Shown here: piece by piece, positions 23,469 to 31,622 of the stretch | Layout of the letters: every line of letters begins with the position of its first letter | How positions within the stretch are numbered: the stretch's first letter is position 1 | Origin: JAKFEW01 sp036675505 | Lineage (GTDB): Bacteria; Cyanobacteriota; Sericytochromatia; S15B-MN24; JAQBPE01 | NCBI GenBank assembly: GCA_036675505.1 | Contig: JAKFEW010000018.1 | Coordinates: forward strand, 1 to 64,000 | Length of the DNA: 64,000 nt | Reading direction: 5' to 3' | Program-made: the position numbers and the translations under genes | The notes under the pieces: model-generated | Database searches by the model: none | What the model saw: only the letters and a program-made list of their open reading frames with translations | What the model was told of the DNA's origin: nothing

Positions 23469-24017
23469 CTAGACCGGCGCCAGCGGCCGATATGGCCCCG
23501 GCGGCAACGCCACCCGGATCGCATCCCCCGCCCGCACCTCGCCGCCCACGACCACGACCCCCATCACGCCGGCCTTGCGCACCAGGCCGCCTTGCGCGTC
23601 GCGGCCCAGCACCGCCTGCATGAGCCCCAGGGCGAGCCCGTCGAGCTGCGCACAGGGGTTCCTGAGGCCCGTCAGCTCGACCACCGCCGTGGCGCCCAGG
23701 TGCAGCCGCGCGCCGGCCGGCAGCCCCAGCAGATCGATCCCGCGGGTCGTGACGTTCTCGCCCATATTGCCGGCGCCCACCGCGAAGCCGGCGGCCTGCA
23801 GGGCCTCATGCAGCTCGGCGTGGATCAGGTGCACCTGCCGCAAGTTGGGCTGGCTCGGATCGCGCGCGACCCGCGAGCGGTGCTGCACGGTCGCGCCCGC
23901 ATGCGCGTCGCCCGCCACGCCGAGCCCCGCCACCAGCACGATCGCAGCCACGCCCGGCTTGCCGAGCGCATGCGCCGCGTTGCGACTCACCGCCGTCACC
24001 ACGCCCGCCATCGGCAT
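23469..24017 (-). CDS. MOSC domain-containing protein
   Basis: 182 residues from the ATG at 24017 (GGAGGAGGG just upstream; the in-frame ATG at 24011 is equally possible). MOSC pattern: 'VVTAVSRNAAHALGKP', 'LVAGLGVAGDAHAGATVQHRSRVARDP', 'NMGENVTTRGIDLLGLPAGARLHLG', 'VELTGLRNPCAQLDG', in which the Cys of NPC is the conserved MOSC cysteine. MOSC proteins handle Mo-cofactor sulfur or reduce N-hydroxylated compounds (YiiM type). Single-domain and cytoplasmic; no Moco enzyme is nearby. Confidence 0.9.
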   Translation of the reverse strand: MPMAGVVTAVSRNAAHALGKPGVAAIVLVAGLGVAGDAHAGATVQHRSRVARDPSQPNLRQVHLIHAELHEALQAAGFAVGAGNMGENVTTRGIDLLGLPAGARLHLGATAVVELTGLRNPCAQLDGLALGLMQAVLGRDAQGGLVRKAGVMGVVVVGGEVRAGDAIRVALPPGPYRPLAPV

Positions 24018-24119
24018 GCCCTCCTCCGCCGAAAAACCGACGCCATCGCCGAGAAAAACGATCCCATGAGCGGGCCCGATCCTCAACCCGCGGCGCGCTC
24101 AGCTCCCTTCCGACTATTC

Positions 24120-24149
24120 CTTGACCCTGTCTTAACACCCAGTTAAGAA
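24120..24149 (+). promoter_or_regulatory. Triple Pho-box-like repeat upstream of the GHL10 gene
   Basis: Three 8-base units separated by 3 bases: CTTGACCC (24120-24127), CTTAACAC (24131-24138), GTTAAGAA (24142-24149). This is the exact 8+3 layout of the cyanobacterial Pho box. It lies 58 bases before the start at 24207. CTTAAC/GTTAAG also pair as an inverted repeat. Confidence 0.5.
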
Positions 24150-24206
24150 GCCCGGCCGGCCCGCCGCGCGATAACCGTCCTGGTCCCTCGTCCGCCGGAG
24201 CCCGCC

Positions 24207-25787
24207 ATGCAGCGCGTCACGCCCCCGTCCCAGCCGCCCCGTGCCTCCCGCCGCCCCTGGGGCGGTCTCGGGCGCACGCAGCCAGCGCCGGGCCCCGCGC
24301 CGAAGGGGCCGGGCCGCGCGCGCGCCACCGACGGGCCGCCGCCCGCCGTCCGCGAGTTCCGCGGCGCCTGGCTCGCGACGGTCAAGAACATCGACTGGCC
24401 GAGCAAGCCAGGCATGACCAGCCAGCAGATGAAGGCCGAGCTCACGTCGATGCTCGACCGCGCCAAGCACCTCGGCCTCAACGCCGTGGTCATGCAGGTG
24501 CGCCCGGCCGGCGACGCGCTCTACAAGTCGCCCCACGAGCCCTGGAGCGAGTTCCTCACCGGCAAGATGGGCCAGGCGCCCGACGGCGAATTCGACCCGC
24601 TGGCCTTCGCGGTCGAAGAGGCCCACGCGCGTGGCATGGAGCTGCACGCCTGGTTCAACCCCTTCCGCGCGCGCCTGCTCGAGGCCGACGGTCAGGCCCC
24701 GCCCACGGCGCCCAACCACATCTCGAAGACCCACCCCGAGTGGGTGAAGAAGTATGGCGCCTACCAGTGGATGGATCCCGGCGAGCAGGGCGTGCAGGAC
24801 CACGCGATCAAGGTGATGCGCGACGTGGTCAAGCGCTACGACATCGACGCCGTCCACATCGACGACTACTTCTACCCCTACCCCGTGAAGGACCCCAAGG
24901 GCAACGACGTGCCCTTCCCGGACGACGCGAGCTGGAAGAAGTACGTGGCGGCCGGCGGCACGCTCAACCGCGACGACTGGCGCCGCAACAACGTGGACCG
25001 CTTCGTCGAGCGCATGTACAAGGAAGTCCACGCCGAGAAGTTGCACGTAAAGGTGGGCGTGAGCCCCTTCGGCATCTGGAAGCCCGGCCACCCGGCCGGC
25101 ATCACCGGCATGGACCCCACCGAGAAGCTCTACGCGGACGCCAAGCTGTGGCTGACAAAAGGCTGGCTCGACTACTTCGCCCCGCAGCTCTACTGGCCGA
25201 TCGACAAGCCCGCCCAGAGCTTCCCCAAGCTCCTGCAGTGGTGGAACGAGCAGAACACGCTGGGCCGCCACATGTGGGCCGGCATGTTCACGAGCAAGGT
25301 GGCGGACGGCTCGGCCAGCGCCTGGAAGGCCGAGGAGATCAGCCGCCAGATCGCGATCAGCCGGCAGGCCCCGGGCACCTCGGGCCACGTCCACTACTCG
25401 CTCAAGCCGCTGCTCTCCGGCCGCGGCGGGCTCGCGGCCGACCTCGCCGCGACGACCTACCAGCAGCCCGCGTTGCCACCCGCGACGCCCTGGCTCGACG
25501 CCAACGGCAAGCCGCCCGAGGCCCCGACCGTGGCGGCGGGCCCCGTGACCCGCGCCGGCGGGCGCGTGGTGACCTGGACGCCACAGGGCGAGGAGGCCGC
25601 GCACCAGTGGGCGGTCTACACGCGCCGCGGCGCGGAATGGTCGCTCGAGGTGCTGCCGGCCGACAAGCGCTTCACCCTGATCGGCCCGGAGGTCGAGGCG
25701 ATGGCGGTCGCCGCGCTGGACCGGGCGGGGCTCGAGGGGCCGCGCACGCCGCTCGCCGTCCTCGCCGAAGGGCCCGCCGGGGCCTGA
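24207..25787 (+). CDS. GHL10 family (DUF187/YngK-like) glycoside hydrolase
   Basis: 526 residues. The GHL10 entry is clear: REFRGAWLATVKNIDWPSKPGM, then 'LGLNAVVMQVRPAGDALYKSPHEPWSEFLTG', 'ARGMELHAWFNPFRA', 'YDIDAVHIDDYFYPYP' (acidic catalytic strand) and 'VKVGVSPFGIWKP'. It has a TIM-barrel of about 350 residues plus a C-terminal beta domain. Family members are cell-wall or polysaccharide hydrolases of uncertain specificity. The N-terminal 40 residues are Pro/Arg-rich without an obvious signal peptide, which is unusual for this normally secreted family. GGAG lies 7 bases before the ATG. Confidence 0.9.
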   Translation: MQRVTPPSQPPRASRRPWGGLGRTQPAPGPAPKGPGRARATDGPPPAVREFRGAWLATVKNIDWPSKPGMTSQQMKAELTSMLDRAKHLGLNAVVMQVRPAGDALYKSPHEPWSEFLTGKMGQAPDGEFDPLAFAVEEAHARGMELHAWFNPFRARLLEADGQAPPTAPNHISKTHPEWVKKYGAYQWMDPGEQGVQDHAIKVMRDVVKRYDIDAVHIDDYFYPYPVKDPKGNDVPFPDDASWKKYVAAGGTLNRDDWRRNNVDRFVERMYKEVHAEKLHVKVGVSPFGIWKPGHPAGITGMDPTEKLYADAKLWLTKGWLDYFAPQLYWPIDKPAQSFPKLLQWWNEQNTLGRHMWAGMFTSKVADGSASAWKAEEISRQIAISRQAPGTSGHVHYSLKPLLSGRGGLAADLAATTYQQPALPPATPWLDANGKPPEAPTVAAGPVTRAGGRVVTWTPQGEEAAHQWAVYTRRGAEWSLEVLPADKRFTLIGPEVEAMAVAALDRAGLEGPRTPLAVLAEGPAGA

Positions 25788-25804
25788 CGAGCCTGGCGCC
25801 GACC

Positions 25805-26389
25805 TCAGCCTCGGCGGAAGCCGAGGCCCGCGCCCTTGCGCAGCACGATGTTGAACAGGACGGCGAACACCAGGAAGCCCGCGAGCAGCTGAAGGAGCTG
25901 GATCAGCGACGCGAGCAGGTTCGCCTCGAAGGTGGGCGGCATGTCGCGCGTCGTGAGCGTCGCGGGCCCCTTGGCGCGCACGAAGGCGTCGAGGCGCCGG
26001 GCGGTCTCCTTGCGCCAGTCGAGCAGCGCCCCGATGCCGGCATCGGGCGACAGGCGCACGCGCCGGTCGGCCAGGACCAGCTCGATCGCGCCCGCCTCCC
26101 GATCACGTTGCTTCCCGCTCATCTCGATCGCGACCTCGACGGCGCGGACGTCCGCGATCGCGACGCGGTCGGTCGAACGGGTGAAGCCCACCTGACGCTC
26201 GATCACGCAGTCCCCGCCGCCCTGGGCGTCGCGCACGCAGGTGATGGTCGTGACCTGGAACATGAGGTGGTAGAGCATCCCCACGACGAGCGGCACCTGA
26301 AAGAAGATGAAGGTGCCGACCAAGATCGCGAGGTCCTTGCCGAGCGAGCGGGGCGGCGCGTCGGCGCGCTTGAAAAGCTTCATGACCAC
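25805..26389 (-). CDS. Two-TM membrane protein with PH-like middle, unknown function
   Basis: 194 residues; start GTG at 26389 (GGAG 7 bases upstream) or ATG at 26383. TM1 about 19-40 (LAILVGTFIFFQVPLVVGMLYHLMF), TM2 about 165-187 (LIQLLQLLAGFLVFAVLFNIVL). The segment between contains a strand-rich domain ('DCVIERQVGFTRSTDRVAIADVRAVEVAI', 'AIELVLADRRVRLSPDAG') that resembles bPH2-type domains. No family assigned with certainty. Followed downstream by the convergent GHL10 stop. Confidence 0.65.
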   Translation of the reverse strand: MVMKLFKRADAPPRSLGKDLAILVGTFIFFQVPLVVGMLYHLMFQVTTITCVRDAQGGGDCVIERQVGFTRSTDRVAIADVRAVEVAIEMSGKQRDREAGAIELVLADRRVRLSPDAGIGALLDWRKETARRLDAFVRAKGPATLTTRDMPPTFEANLLASLIQLLQLLAGFLVFAVLFNIVLRKGAGLGFRRG

Positions 26390-26410
26390 AGGAAAGCTCC
26401 GATTTCCGAT

Positions 26411-26992
26411 CTAGTCGAACGGCGAGTCCGGCACGGCCGGCCGCTCGCCCACGCCCACCAGCCCGCGGATCATGCCGAGGTGCGGCAGCGCCTTGAGCAC
26501 CCAGCTCGGGCGCTTCTGCACGAAGGTCTCGGTGGCGAGCGTCGTGGCCTTCTGCAGCACGAGCGGCGCGAGCCTCGCGAACTCGGTCACCACGATCGTC
26601 TCGGGCGCCGCGATCATCGCGCGCAAACGCGCTTCATCGGCCGGCGCGAGCGGCGTCTGGAAGTTGTGATCGTGCATGTACGAGTCCAGGAACGGGCACA
26701 GATCCTGGGCGAAGCGCGGCGAGCGCGAGACCAGCAGGCCGGCGATGGCATCCAGCAGATCAGGGTATTCGACGCCCATCTTCGTGAGGACGTCGTCCAC
26801 CTCCTGCGGAGGCCAGCACTGGATCTCGAACGGATCGATATATAGAAATTGGGGAACGTCGATGAACGCGGCCACGCGGATCTTCCCGGAAAACGCCGTC
26901 CAGGGCTGTATTCCCCGGGCCGCCGCGAGCCAAACGGAGCGGATCCGGAGCGGGTGGAAATCTTCAAGTCCTTTTAAGATCGGCTTCACCAA
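26411..26992 (-). CDS. Hypothetical protein, 193 aa
   Basis: Not recognised. Soluble, mixed alpha/beta: 'GIQPWTAFSGKIRVAAFIDVPQFLYIDPFEIQCWPPQEVDDVLTKMG' then helices rich in Ala/Leu. The start is uncertain (TTG at 26992 or GTG at 26989; neither has a good ribosome site) and overlaps the 26973-27002 repeat, which may argue for a later start. It ends 21 bases before the start of the downstream membrane protein, so the two are probably co-transcribed. Confidence 0.55.
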   Translation of the reverse strand: MVKPILKGLEDFHPLRIRSVWLAAARGIQPWTAFSGKIRVAAFIDVPQFLYIDPFEIQCWPPQEVDDVLTKMGVEYPDLLDAIAGLLVSRSPRFAQDLCPFLDSYMHDHNFQTPLAPADEARLRAMIAAPETIVVTEFARLAPLVLQKATTLATETFVQKRPSWVLKALPHLGMIRGLVGVGERPAVPDSPFD

Positions 26993-27002
26993 TCCCTAAC
27001 CG
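26973..27002. promoter_or_regulatory. Triple Pho-box-like repeat
   Basis: TTTAAGAT (26973-26980), CTTCACCA (26984-26991), CCTAACCG (26995-27002), each 3 bases apart; the outer two are strong and exactly 22 bases apart. About 70 bases before the 27069 gene and at the 5' end of the divergent gene. Confidence 0.4.
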
Positions 27003-27068
27003 AAATCGGCGTCGATCCGGCGACAACGGGATCAAGGCGCCGGGAGCGGCGCTGTGAGGAGAGTCGAG

Positions 27069-27632
27069 ATGAGCCGCCTGCTGAACTACTACACGGCCCA
27101 GAACCCGTACGCCCGCCAGCCCGGCGGCTACGTGGCGCCCCAGCCCGCGTACGTTCCGCCGCAGCCGGCGTACCAACCGCAGACCCAGCAGCCGGCCTAC
27201 TACCCGCCGCCGCAGGCGCCTGTGTACCAGCAGGACCAGTTCACAGCCACGATGTCCTCGCTGCGCACCAAGCTGCAGGCCATGGTCCAGAACGTCAGCC
27301 AGAGCGTCAGCCAGGCGGTGAGCCAGCCGCAGGTGGCCGCCTACCCGCAGCCGCAGTATTACCCGCAGCCCCAGCAGCCGGTGTACCAGCCGCAGCCGCA
27401 GTACTATCCGCCCCAGCCCGCGTACTATCCGCCGCAGCCCACCTACTACCCGAACGCGCAGGCCGCGCAGGTCCAGGCGCAGAGCCAGCAGCTCGCCAAC
27501 CAGATCAACCAGACCACGAACCAGGTCGGCCAGACCGTCCAGCAGCTCGTGGGCCAGGTCCAGGGCATCGCCCAGTCTTTCCAGAACGCTTTCAGGGGCG
27601 GTCAGCAGCCCCAGTACCCCTACTACCGGTAA
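27069..27632 (+). CDS. Pro/Gln/Tyr-rich low-complexity protein
   Basis: 187 residues from the ATG at 27069 (GAGGAG 7 bases upstream). The N-terminal ~55 residues are Pro/Tyr/Gln repeats (AYVPPQPAYQPQTQQPAYYPP). A helical segment with 'MSSLRTKLQAMVQNVSQSVSQAVSQ' follows, then another PQPQYYPQP block. The last 50 residues are a Gln/Asn-rich amphipathic helix (LANQINQTTNQVGQTVQQLVGQVQG). No signal peptide. The layout is like phase-separating, phasin-like or adhesive scaffold proteins, but no function is established. Upstream of the small HTH-like gene. Confidence 0.7.
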   Translation: MSRLLNYYTAQNPYARQPGGYVAPQPAYVPPQPAYQPQTQQPAYYPPPQAPVYQQDQFTATMSSLRTKLQAMVQNVSQSVSQAVSQPQVAAYPQPQYYPQPQQPVYQPQPQYYPPQPAYYPPQPTYYPNAQAAQVQAQSQQLANQINQTTNQVGQTVQQLVGQVQGIAQSFQNAFRGGQQPQYPYYR

Positions 27633-27668
27633 CCGTCCGGTTCGTTCAGATCGTTGGGAGTTTCAGGT

Positions 27669-27902
27669 ATGGGAGTCGAATTTCTGGGTTTCACCGGCGT
27701 CTCGCGCGCCGAGCTCGCCCACCGCATCATGCGCATCATCGCGGTCCGGCGCCTCGGCGCGGCCGACCTCGTCGCCGAGCTGGGCATGCCGCCCGATGCC
27801 GCGGAAGCCTTGGCGCGTGGCCGGGTGCACCAGTTCACGGCCGACCAGCTGCGAACCCACCTGAACGGCCTTTGCCAGCGCTCGCCGGAGCGTCGACGCT
27901 AG
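27669..27902 (+). CDS. Small HTH-like protein, 77 aa
   Basis: ATG at 27669 with GGGAG 8 bases upstream; a TTG at 27654 is less likely. The central segment 'RLGAADLVAELGMPPDAAEALARGRVHQFTADQLRTHLNGL' has the cadence of the HigA/HTH_37 helix-turn-helix ('A..LgV....v..l..Gr...Fs.d.L...L'). If correct it is a small DNA-binding protein; no toxin partner is adjacent. It follows the Pro/Gln-rich gene by 36 bases on the same strand. Confidence 0.55.
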   Translation: MGVEFLGFTGVSRAELAHRIMRIIAVRRLGAADLVAELGMPPDAAEALARGRVHQFTADQLRTHLNGLCQRSPERRR

Positions 27903-27943
27903 CCTGTTTGCCGGTCTCGGTGGCTGGGCATGTCACCCTAACG

Positions 27944-29095
27944 ATGTCCATGCGCGAAGTCGAGCTCGTCCTTCAAGGCCAGGCCCTGATCGCCGCCGAT
28001 CGCCTCGAAGAGGCGCTCGCGGTCTACAACGAGCTGCTCATGATCCAGCCGCTCATGCCGCTCGGCTTCACAGGCCGGGCGATGATCATGCGCGCGCTCG
28101 GCAACCACGCCGAGGCCGTCCTCGCGTACGAGCGCGGGATCGTGATGGCGCCCAACGATCCGAATCTCTCGCGCATGGACCTGGGCGCGCTCTGGTACGA
28201 GCTGGCCGACAGCCTGCTTGCGCTCGAGCGCCTGGAAGACGCGCTCCAGGCGTTCGACACGGCCCTCGCGTTCGACCCCGCGCTGGTGGACGCGCTGGGC
28301 GCGCGCGGCGTCACGCTGGCGCGGCTGGGCCGCTCGGAGGAGGCGATCGCCGCCTACGAGGAGACCTTGGCGCACGCGCCCGGCGAGCCGATCATCTGGT
28401 TCAACAAGGGCGAGATGGAGTTCCTGCTCGGTCGGCACGACGACGCGCAGAAATCCTATTACCGGTTCGCGGTGATCCTGAAAGCGAATGGGCCGGGCGA
28501 ACTCACGGAGCTATTGCCGAAGGCGATCGCGCGGATGTCGGCGATCGTCGAGGCGCGCAAGAAGGCGCCCGAGGTGCAGCCGCCCACCCCGGCCCCGCCG
28601 CCGGCCGCCCGGCCCGCGCCCGCCGCCTGGCAGCGTTACGGCGCCGAGGCGCACGAGCACTACAAGGCCGGCCGTTTCGACGAGGCCGAGCGCCTGCTGC
28701 GCCAGGCCGTCGCCGAGGCGCCGGCCGGGCAGAAGGCCCAGCTGCTGCACAACCTCGGCCAGACGCTCGCGTACATGGGCAAGCTGAAAGAGGCAGCGAC
28801 CTGCTACCTCGACGCGGTGGAGGCCGACGAGAACCAGTCGCACAGCTGGCTCCACCTGGGCGTGACGTTCATGAAGATGCAGCGGCCGACGCAGGCGCTC
28901 GAGGCGCTCAAGCACGCGGTCGCCCAGCAACCGGGCAAGGCCGACGGCTGGTTCTGGCAGAGCCAGGCGCTCGCGCAGGCGGGCCACGCCGCGGAGGCGC
29001 TGGCGGCGGGTGAGCGCGCGATGGCGCTGGCGCCGGCCGACGAGGCGATCCGCACGCACGTGGCGCGGCTGCTCGAGCACCTCCCGCGGGGCTGA
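27944..29095 (+). CDS. Tetratricopeptide-repeat protein
   Basis: 383 residues from the ATG at 27944 (27950 is possible; the ribosome site is weak). At least seven TPR units are visible, e.g. 'QALIAADRLEEALAVYNELLMIQP', 'LLALERLEDALQAFDTALAFDP', 'LARLGRSEEAIAAYEETLAHAP', 'HYKAGRFDEAERLLRQAVAEAP', 'MQRPTQALEALKHAVAQQP'. A Pro/Ala linker at about 205-225 splits them into two halves. No signal or catalytic domain; a protein-protein scaffold is likely. It converges with the efflux operon. Confidence 0.85.
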   Translation: MSMREVELVLQGQALIAADRLEEALAVYNELLMIQPLMPLGFTGRAMIMRALGNHAEAVLAYERGIVMAPNDPNLSRMDLGALWYELADSLLALERLEDALQAFDTALAFDPALVDALGARGVTLARLGRSEEAIAAYEETLAHAPGEPIIWFNKGEMEFLLGRHDDAQKSYYRFAVILKANGPGELTELLPKAIARMSAIVEARKKAPEVQPPTPAPPPAARPAPAAWQRYGAEAHEHYKAGRFDEAERLLRQAVAEAPAGQKAQLLHNLGQTLAYMGKLKEAATCYLDAVEADENQSHSWLHLGVTFMKMQRPTQALEALKHAVAQQPGKADGWFWQSQALAQAGHAAEALAAGERAMALAPADEAIRTHVARLLEHLPRG

Positions 29096-29123
29096 CCTCC
29101 ACCACGGATTTCCGCGAAGTTGT

Positions 29124-30353
29124 TCAGTCCGCGCGCAGGCAGTCGATCGGCTTCAACTCCGCCGCCTGGCGGGCCGGGTACCAGCCGAACACCAGGCCCG
29201 TGCCCACGGCGGCGGTGAAGCCCAGCGCCATCTGCAAGGGCGCCAGCACGAACGGCCAGTAGCCCATCAGCTGCGTGAAAATCAGCGAGGCCAGCCAGGC
29301 CCCCAGGTTGCCCGCCAGGATCCCCAACACGCCGCCGATCGCCGCGAGCGCGCCGGCCTCGACCAGGAACTGGCGCTGGATCGAGCCCTTGGTCGCGCCC
29401 ATCGAGCGCCGGATGCCGATCTCGCGGCGGCGCTGGGCCACCGTCACCATCAGGATGTTCATGATGTTGATGCCGCCCACGCCCAGGCACACGCCGGCGA
29501 TCGCCAGCTCGAGCCCGATCATGATCAGCCCGATGATCTCGCCCTCGCGGGACTCCTTCGACGGATCGCGCACCTCGAAGTCCTTGGCGTCGCGGTGCCG
29601 GAGCCCCATCACCGCCTCGATCTTGCGCACGAGCAAGCCCGGGGCGTCGTCGAGCCCGGCCGCGGGCGGCAGCTTCACCACGATCTCATCGACCTTCTGG
29701 CTGGTCGCGAAGCGCTGGCGCCAGACCGGCTCGGGCACGAGCACGGAGGTGTCCCACTTCCAGTTGTTGCCCTTGTTCTGCGACGGCTTGGCCGCGAGCA
29801 CGCCGACCACCGTGAAGCGGTGACCCTTGAGCTTGACCTGCTGGCCGAGCGGCGCGACGCCTGCCGGCAGCAGGTCCGCGACCGCCTGGCTGCCCAGCAC
29901 CGCCACGCTCGACTGCGCCCAGACGTCGGCCTGGGCCAGGAAGCGGCCCTGCGCGACGGTCAGGCCGTACATCGCCTGCGAGTCGGGCAGCGAGCCCACC
30001 GCGAAGACGCGCTGGCCCCAGCGATCGCCGAAGTTCACGGCCTTCACGTAGCGCCCGAGCACGATCGCGCCTTCGGGCGCGGTCGCCCGCGCGAGCGCGC
30101 GCGCGTCGTAGCGGTCGATCTCGCGCATCGCGTCGGCGTCCGGGTCGTACTGCGGCACCACCGAGACGAGGTCCGAGCCCGAGGCGTGCTGCACGCCGTA
30201 CTTCAAGAACTCCTCGGCGCCCGCCACCAGGCTCGAGAGGAACACCAGCGTGCCCACGCCGAGGATGATGCCGAGCAGCGTCAAGAAGGCGCGCACGCGC
30301 TGGGCGCCGAGGTCGGCGAGGGTCTCACGCAGCTCTTCGAAGTAGCGCAGCAT
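29124..30353 (-). CDS. MacB-like ABC transporter permease (second permease)
   Basis: 409 residues. MacB_PCD/FtsX architecture: TM1 at about 25-45 (VRAFLTLLGIILGVGTLVFLSSL), a large periplasmic domain (about 50-270), then three TM helices (LIMIGLELAIAGVCLGVGGINIMNILMVTV, GALAAIGGVLGILAGNLGAWLASLIF, LQMALGFTAAVGTGLVFGWYPA). The motif 'RREIGIRRSMGATKGSIQRQFLVEA' is the FtsX-family coupling region. Last gene of a five-gene minus-strand operon (34309-35004 ATPase, TolC, MacA-like, permease, permease). Its N-terminus is longer in the periplasmic domain than its neighbour's, consistent with a heterodimeric permease. Confidence 0.9.
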   Translation of the reverse strand: MLRYFEELRETLADLGAQRVRAFLTLLGIILGVGTLVFLSSLVAGAEEFLKYGVQHASGSDLVSVVPQYDPDADAMREIDRYDARALARATAPEGAIVLGRYVKAVNFGDRWGQRVFAVGSLPDSQAMYGLTVAQGRFLAQADVWAQSSVAVLGSQAVADLLPAGVAPLGQQVKLKGHRFTVVGVLAAKPSQNKGNNWKWDTSVLVPEPVWRQRFATSQKVDEIVVKLPPAAGLDDAPGLLVRKIEAVMGLRHRDAKDFEVRDPSKESREGEIIGLIMIGLELAIAGVCLGVGGINIMNILMVTVAQRRREIGIRRSMGATKGSIQRQFLVEAGALAAIGGVLGILAGNLGAWLASLIFTQLMGYWPFVLAPLQMALGFTAAVGTGLVFGWYPARQAAELKPIDCLRAD

Positions 30354-30380
30354 CGTCTAATCCGCTCCCACGGTCATCGG

Positions 30381-31598
30381 CTAGTCCGCCCTCAGGCTGA
30401 GGATCGGGTCGAGCGCCGCGGCCTGCCTGGCCGGGTACCAGCCGAAGAAGACGCCCACGCAGGCTGCCGAGCCGACCGCCAGCACGACCGCCGGCAGCGA
30501 GACCACGCCGACCCAGTCGCGGTAGACCAGCGGCACGCCCCAGGCCAGCGCCTGCGCGAGCCCGCCGCCGAAGATCAGCCCGATCAGCGCGCCGAAGAGG
30601 CTGAGCACCACGGCCTCGACCAGGAACTGGGTCATCACGGCGCCGCGATCCGCGCCCACCGCCCGCCTGAGCCCGATCTCCTTCCGCCGCTCGGTCAGGG
30701 CCACCAGCATGATGTTCATGATGCCGACCCCGCCGATCACCAGGCTCATGCCGGAGATCACGCCGACCAGCACCAGCACGCCCGTGAAGACCGCGAAGAA
30801 GCCGGCCAGCATGTTGCCGAAGTCGAGGAACTGGAAGTCGTCGAGGCCGTTGTGGCGGTGCCTGAGCAGCGCGGTCGCGAGGTCCACCACGCGGCCGTTC
30901 TGGCCCTTGTCGGTGGTCACCAGCGCGACGATGTCCACGCGGCCGTCGGGGCGCGCGAGCGTGCCCGGCACGAGCGCGAAGTGGTTCCAGTCGAAGCCGA
31001 AGTTCATGCCGCCCTTGGCGGCGTGGGCGGTGCGGCCGACCACGCGGTAACGCGCGTCGTCGATCACGATCTCCTGGCCGACCGCCTCCTCGCCCGGGAA
31101 GGCCTCCTCGGCGAGCTTGTCGCCGAGCACCACCACGCGCTCGCGGCGCACCAGGTCCTCGGCGGTGAGGTTGCGCCCGGCCGCGATCGCGAGCGGCCAG
31201 GTGGGCGCGAAGGTCTCGTCGCCCTGCACGACGTCGGTGCCCTGGTCGGCCTGGCCGCGCCGGTGCCAGCGCGCGCGCGCGCCGCGCGAGAAGGCCGTCA
31301 GCCGCTCGATCGACGGCACGCGCTCGCGCATGGCGCTGGCGTCCTTGCGCGTGAGCCCGCGCAGGTAGTTGCCCTCCTTGCCGACCGCGGCCTTCGGGTC
31401 GTCCTGCCAGAGCAGCACGACGCGCGCGCCGCCCATCTCCTCGAGGCCGCGCACCAGCGTCGCGAGCCCGCTCTGCGCGAGGCTCGTGAGCAGGATCACC
31501 GCGCCCACGCCGATCGCGATCGCGAGCACCGTGAGGGCTGCGCGCAGGCGCTGGCCGCGGATCGTGGCGATCGCGAGCGCGACGTATTCGCCAAGCAT
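30381..31598 (-). CDS. MacB-like ABC transporter permease (first permease)
   Basis: 405 residues with the same MacB/FtsX layout: TM1 (LRAALTVLAIAIGVGAVILLTSLAQ), a periplasmic MacB_PCD domain, and three C-terminal TM helices. The coupling motif 'RRKEIGLRRAVGADRGAVMTQFLVEA' is present. Separated from the second permease by 27 bases and from the MacA-like gene by 24, so they are translated from one mRNA. In MacAB-TolC systems the mechanotransmission permease works as a dimer; two distinct genes here imply a heterodimer. The substrate is unknown (peptide, lipoprotein or macrolide-like). Confidence 0.9.
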   Translation of the reverse strand: MLGEYVALAIATIRGQRLRAALTVLAIAIGVGAVILLTSLAQSGLATLVRGLEEMGGARVVLLWQDDPKAAVGKEGNYLRGLTRKDASAMRERVPSIERLTAFSRGARARWHRRGQADQGTDVVQGDETFAPTWPLAIAAGRNLTAEDLVRRERVVVLGDKLAEEAFPGEEAVGQEIVIDDARYRVVGRTAHAAKGGMNFGFDWNHFALVPGTLARPDGRVDIVALVTTDKGQNGRVVDLATALLRHRHNGLDDFQFLDFGNMLAGFFAVFTGVLVLVGVISGMSLVIGGVGIMNIMLVALTERRKEIGLRRAVGADRGAVMTQFLVEAVVLSLFGALIGLIFGGGLAQALAWGVPLVYRDWVGVVSLPAVVLAVGSAACVGVFFGWYPARQAAALDPILSLRAD

Positions 31599-31622
31599 GG
31601 CGGGTTCTCCTTCGCCCCTGGC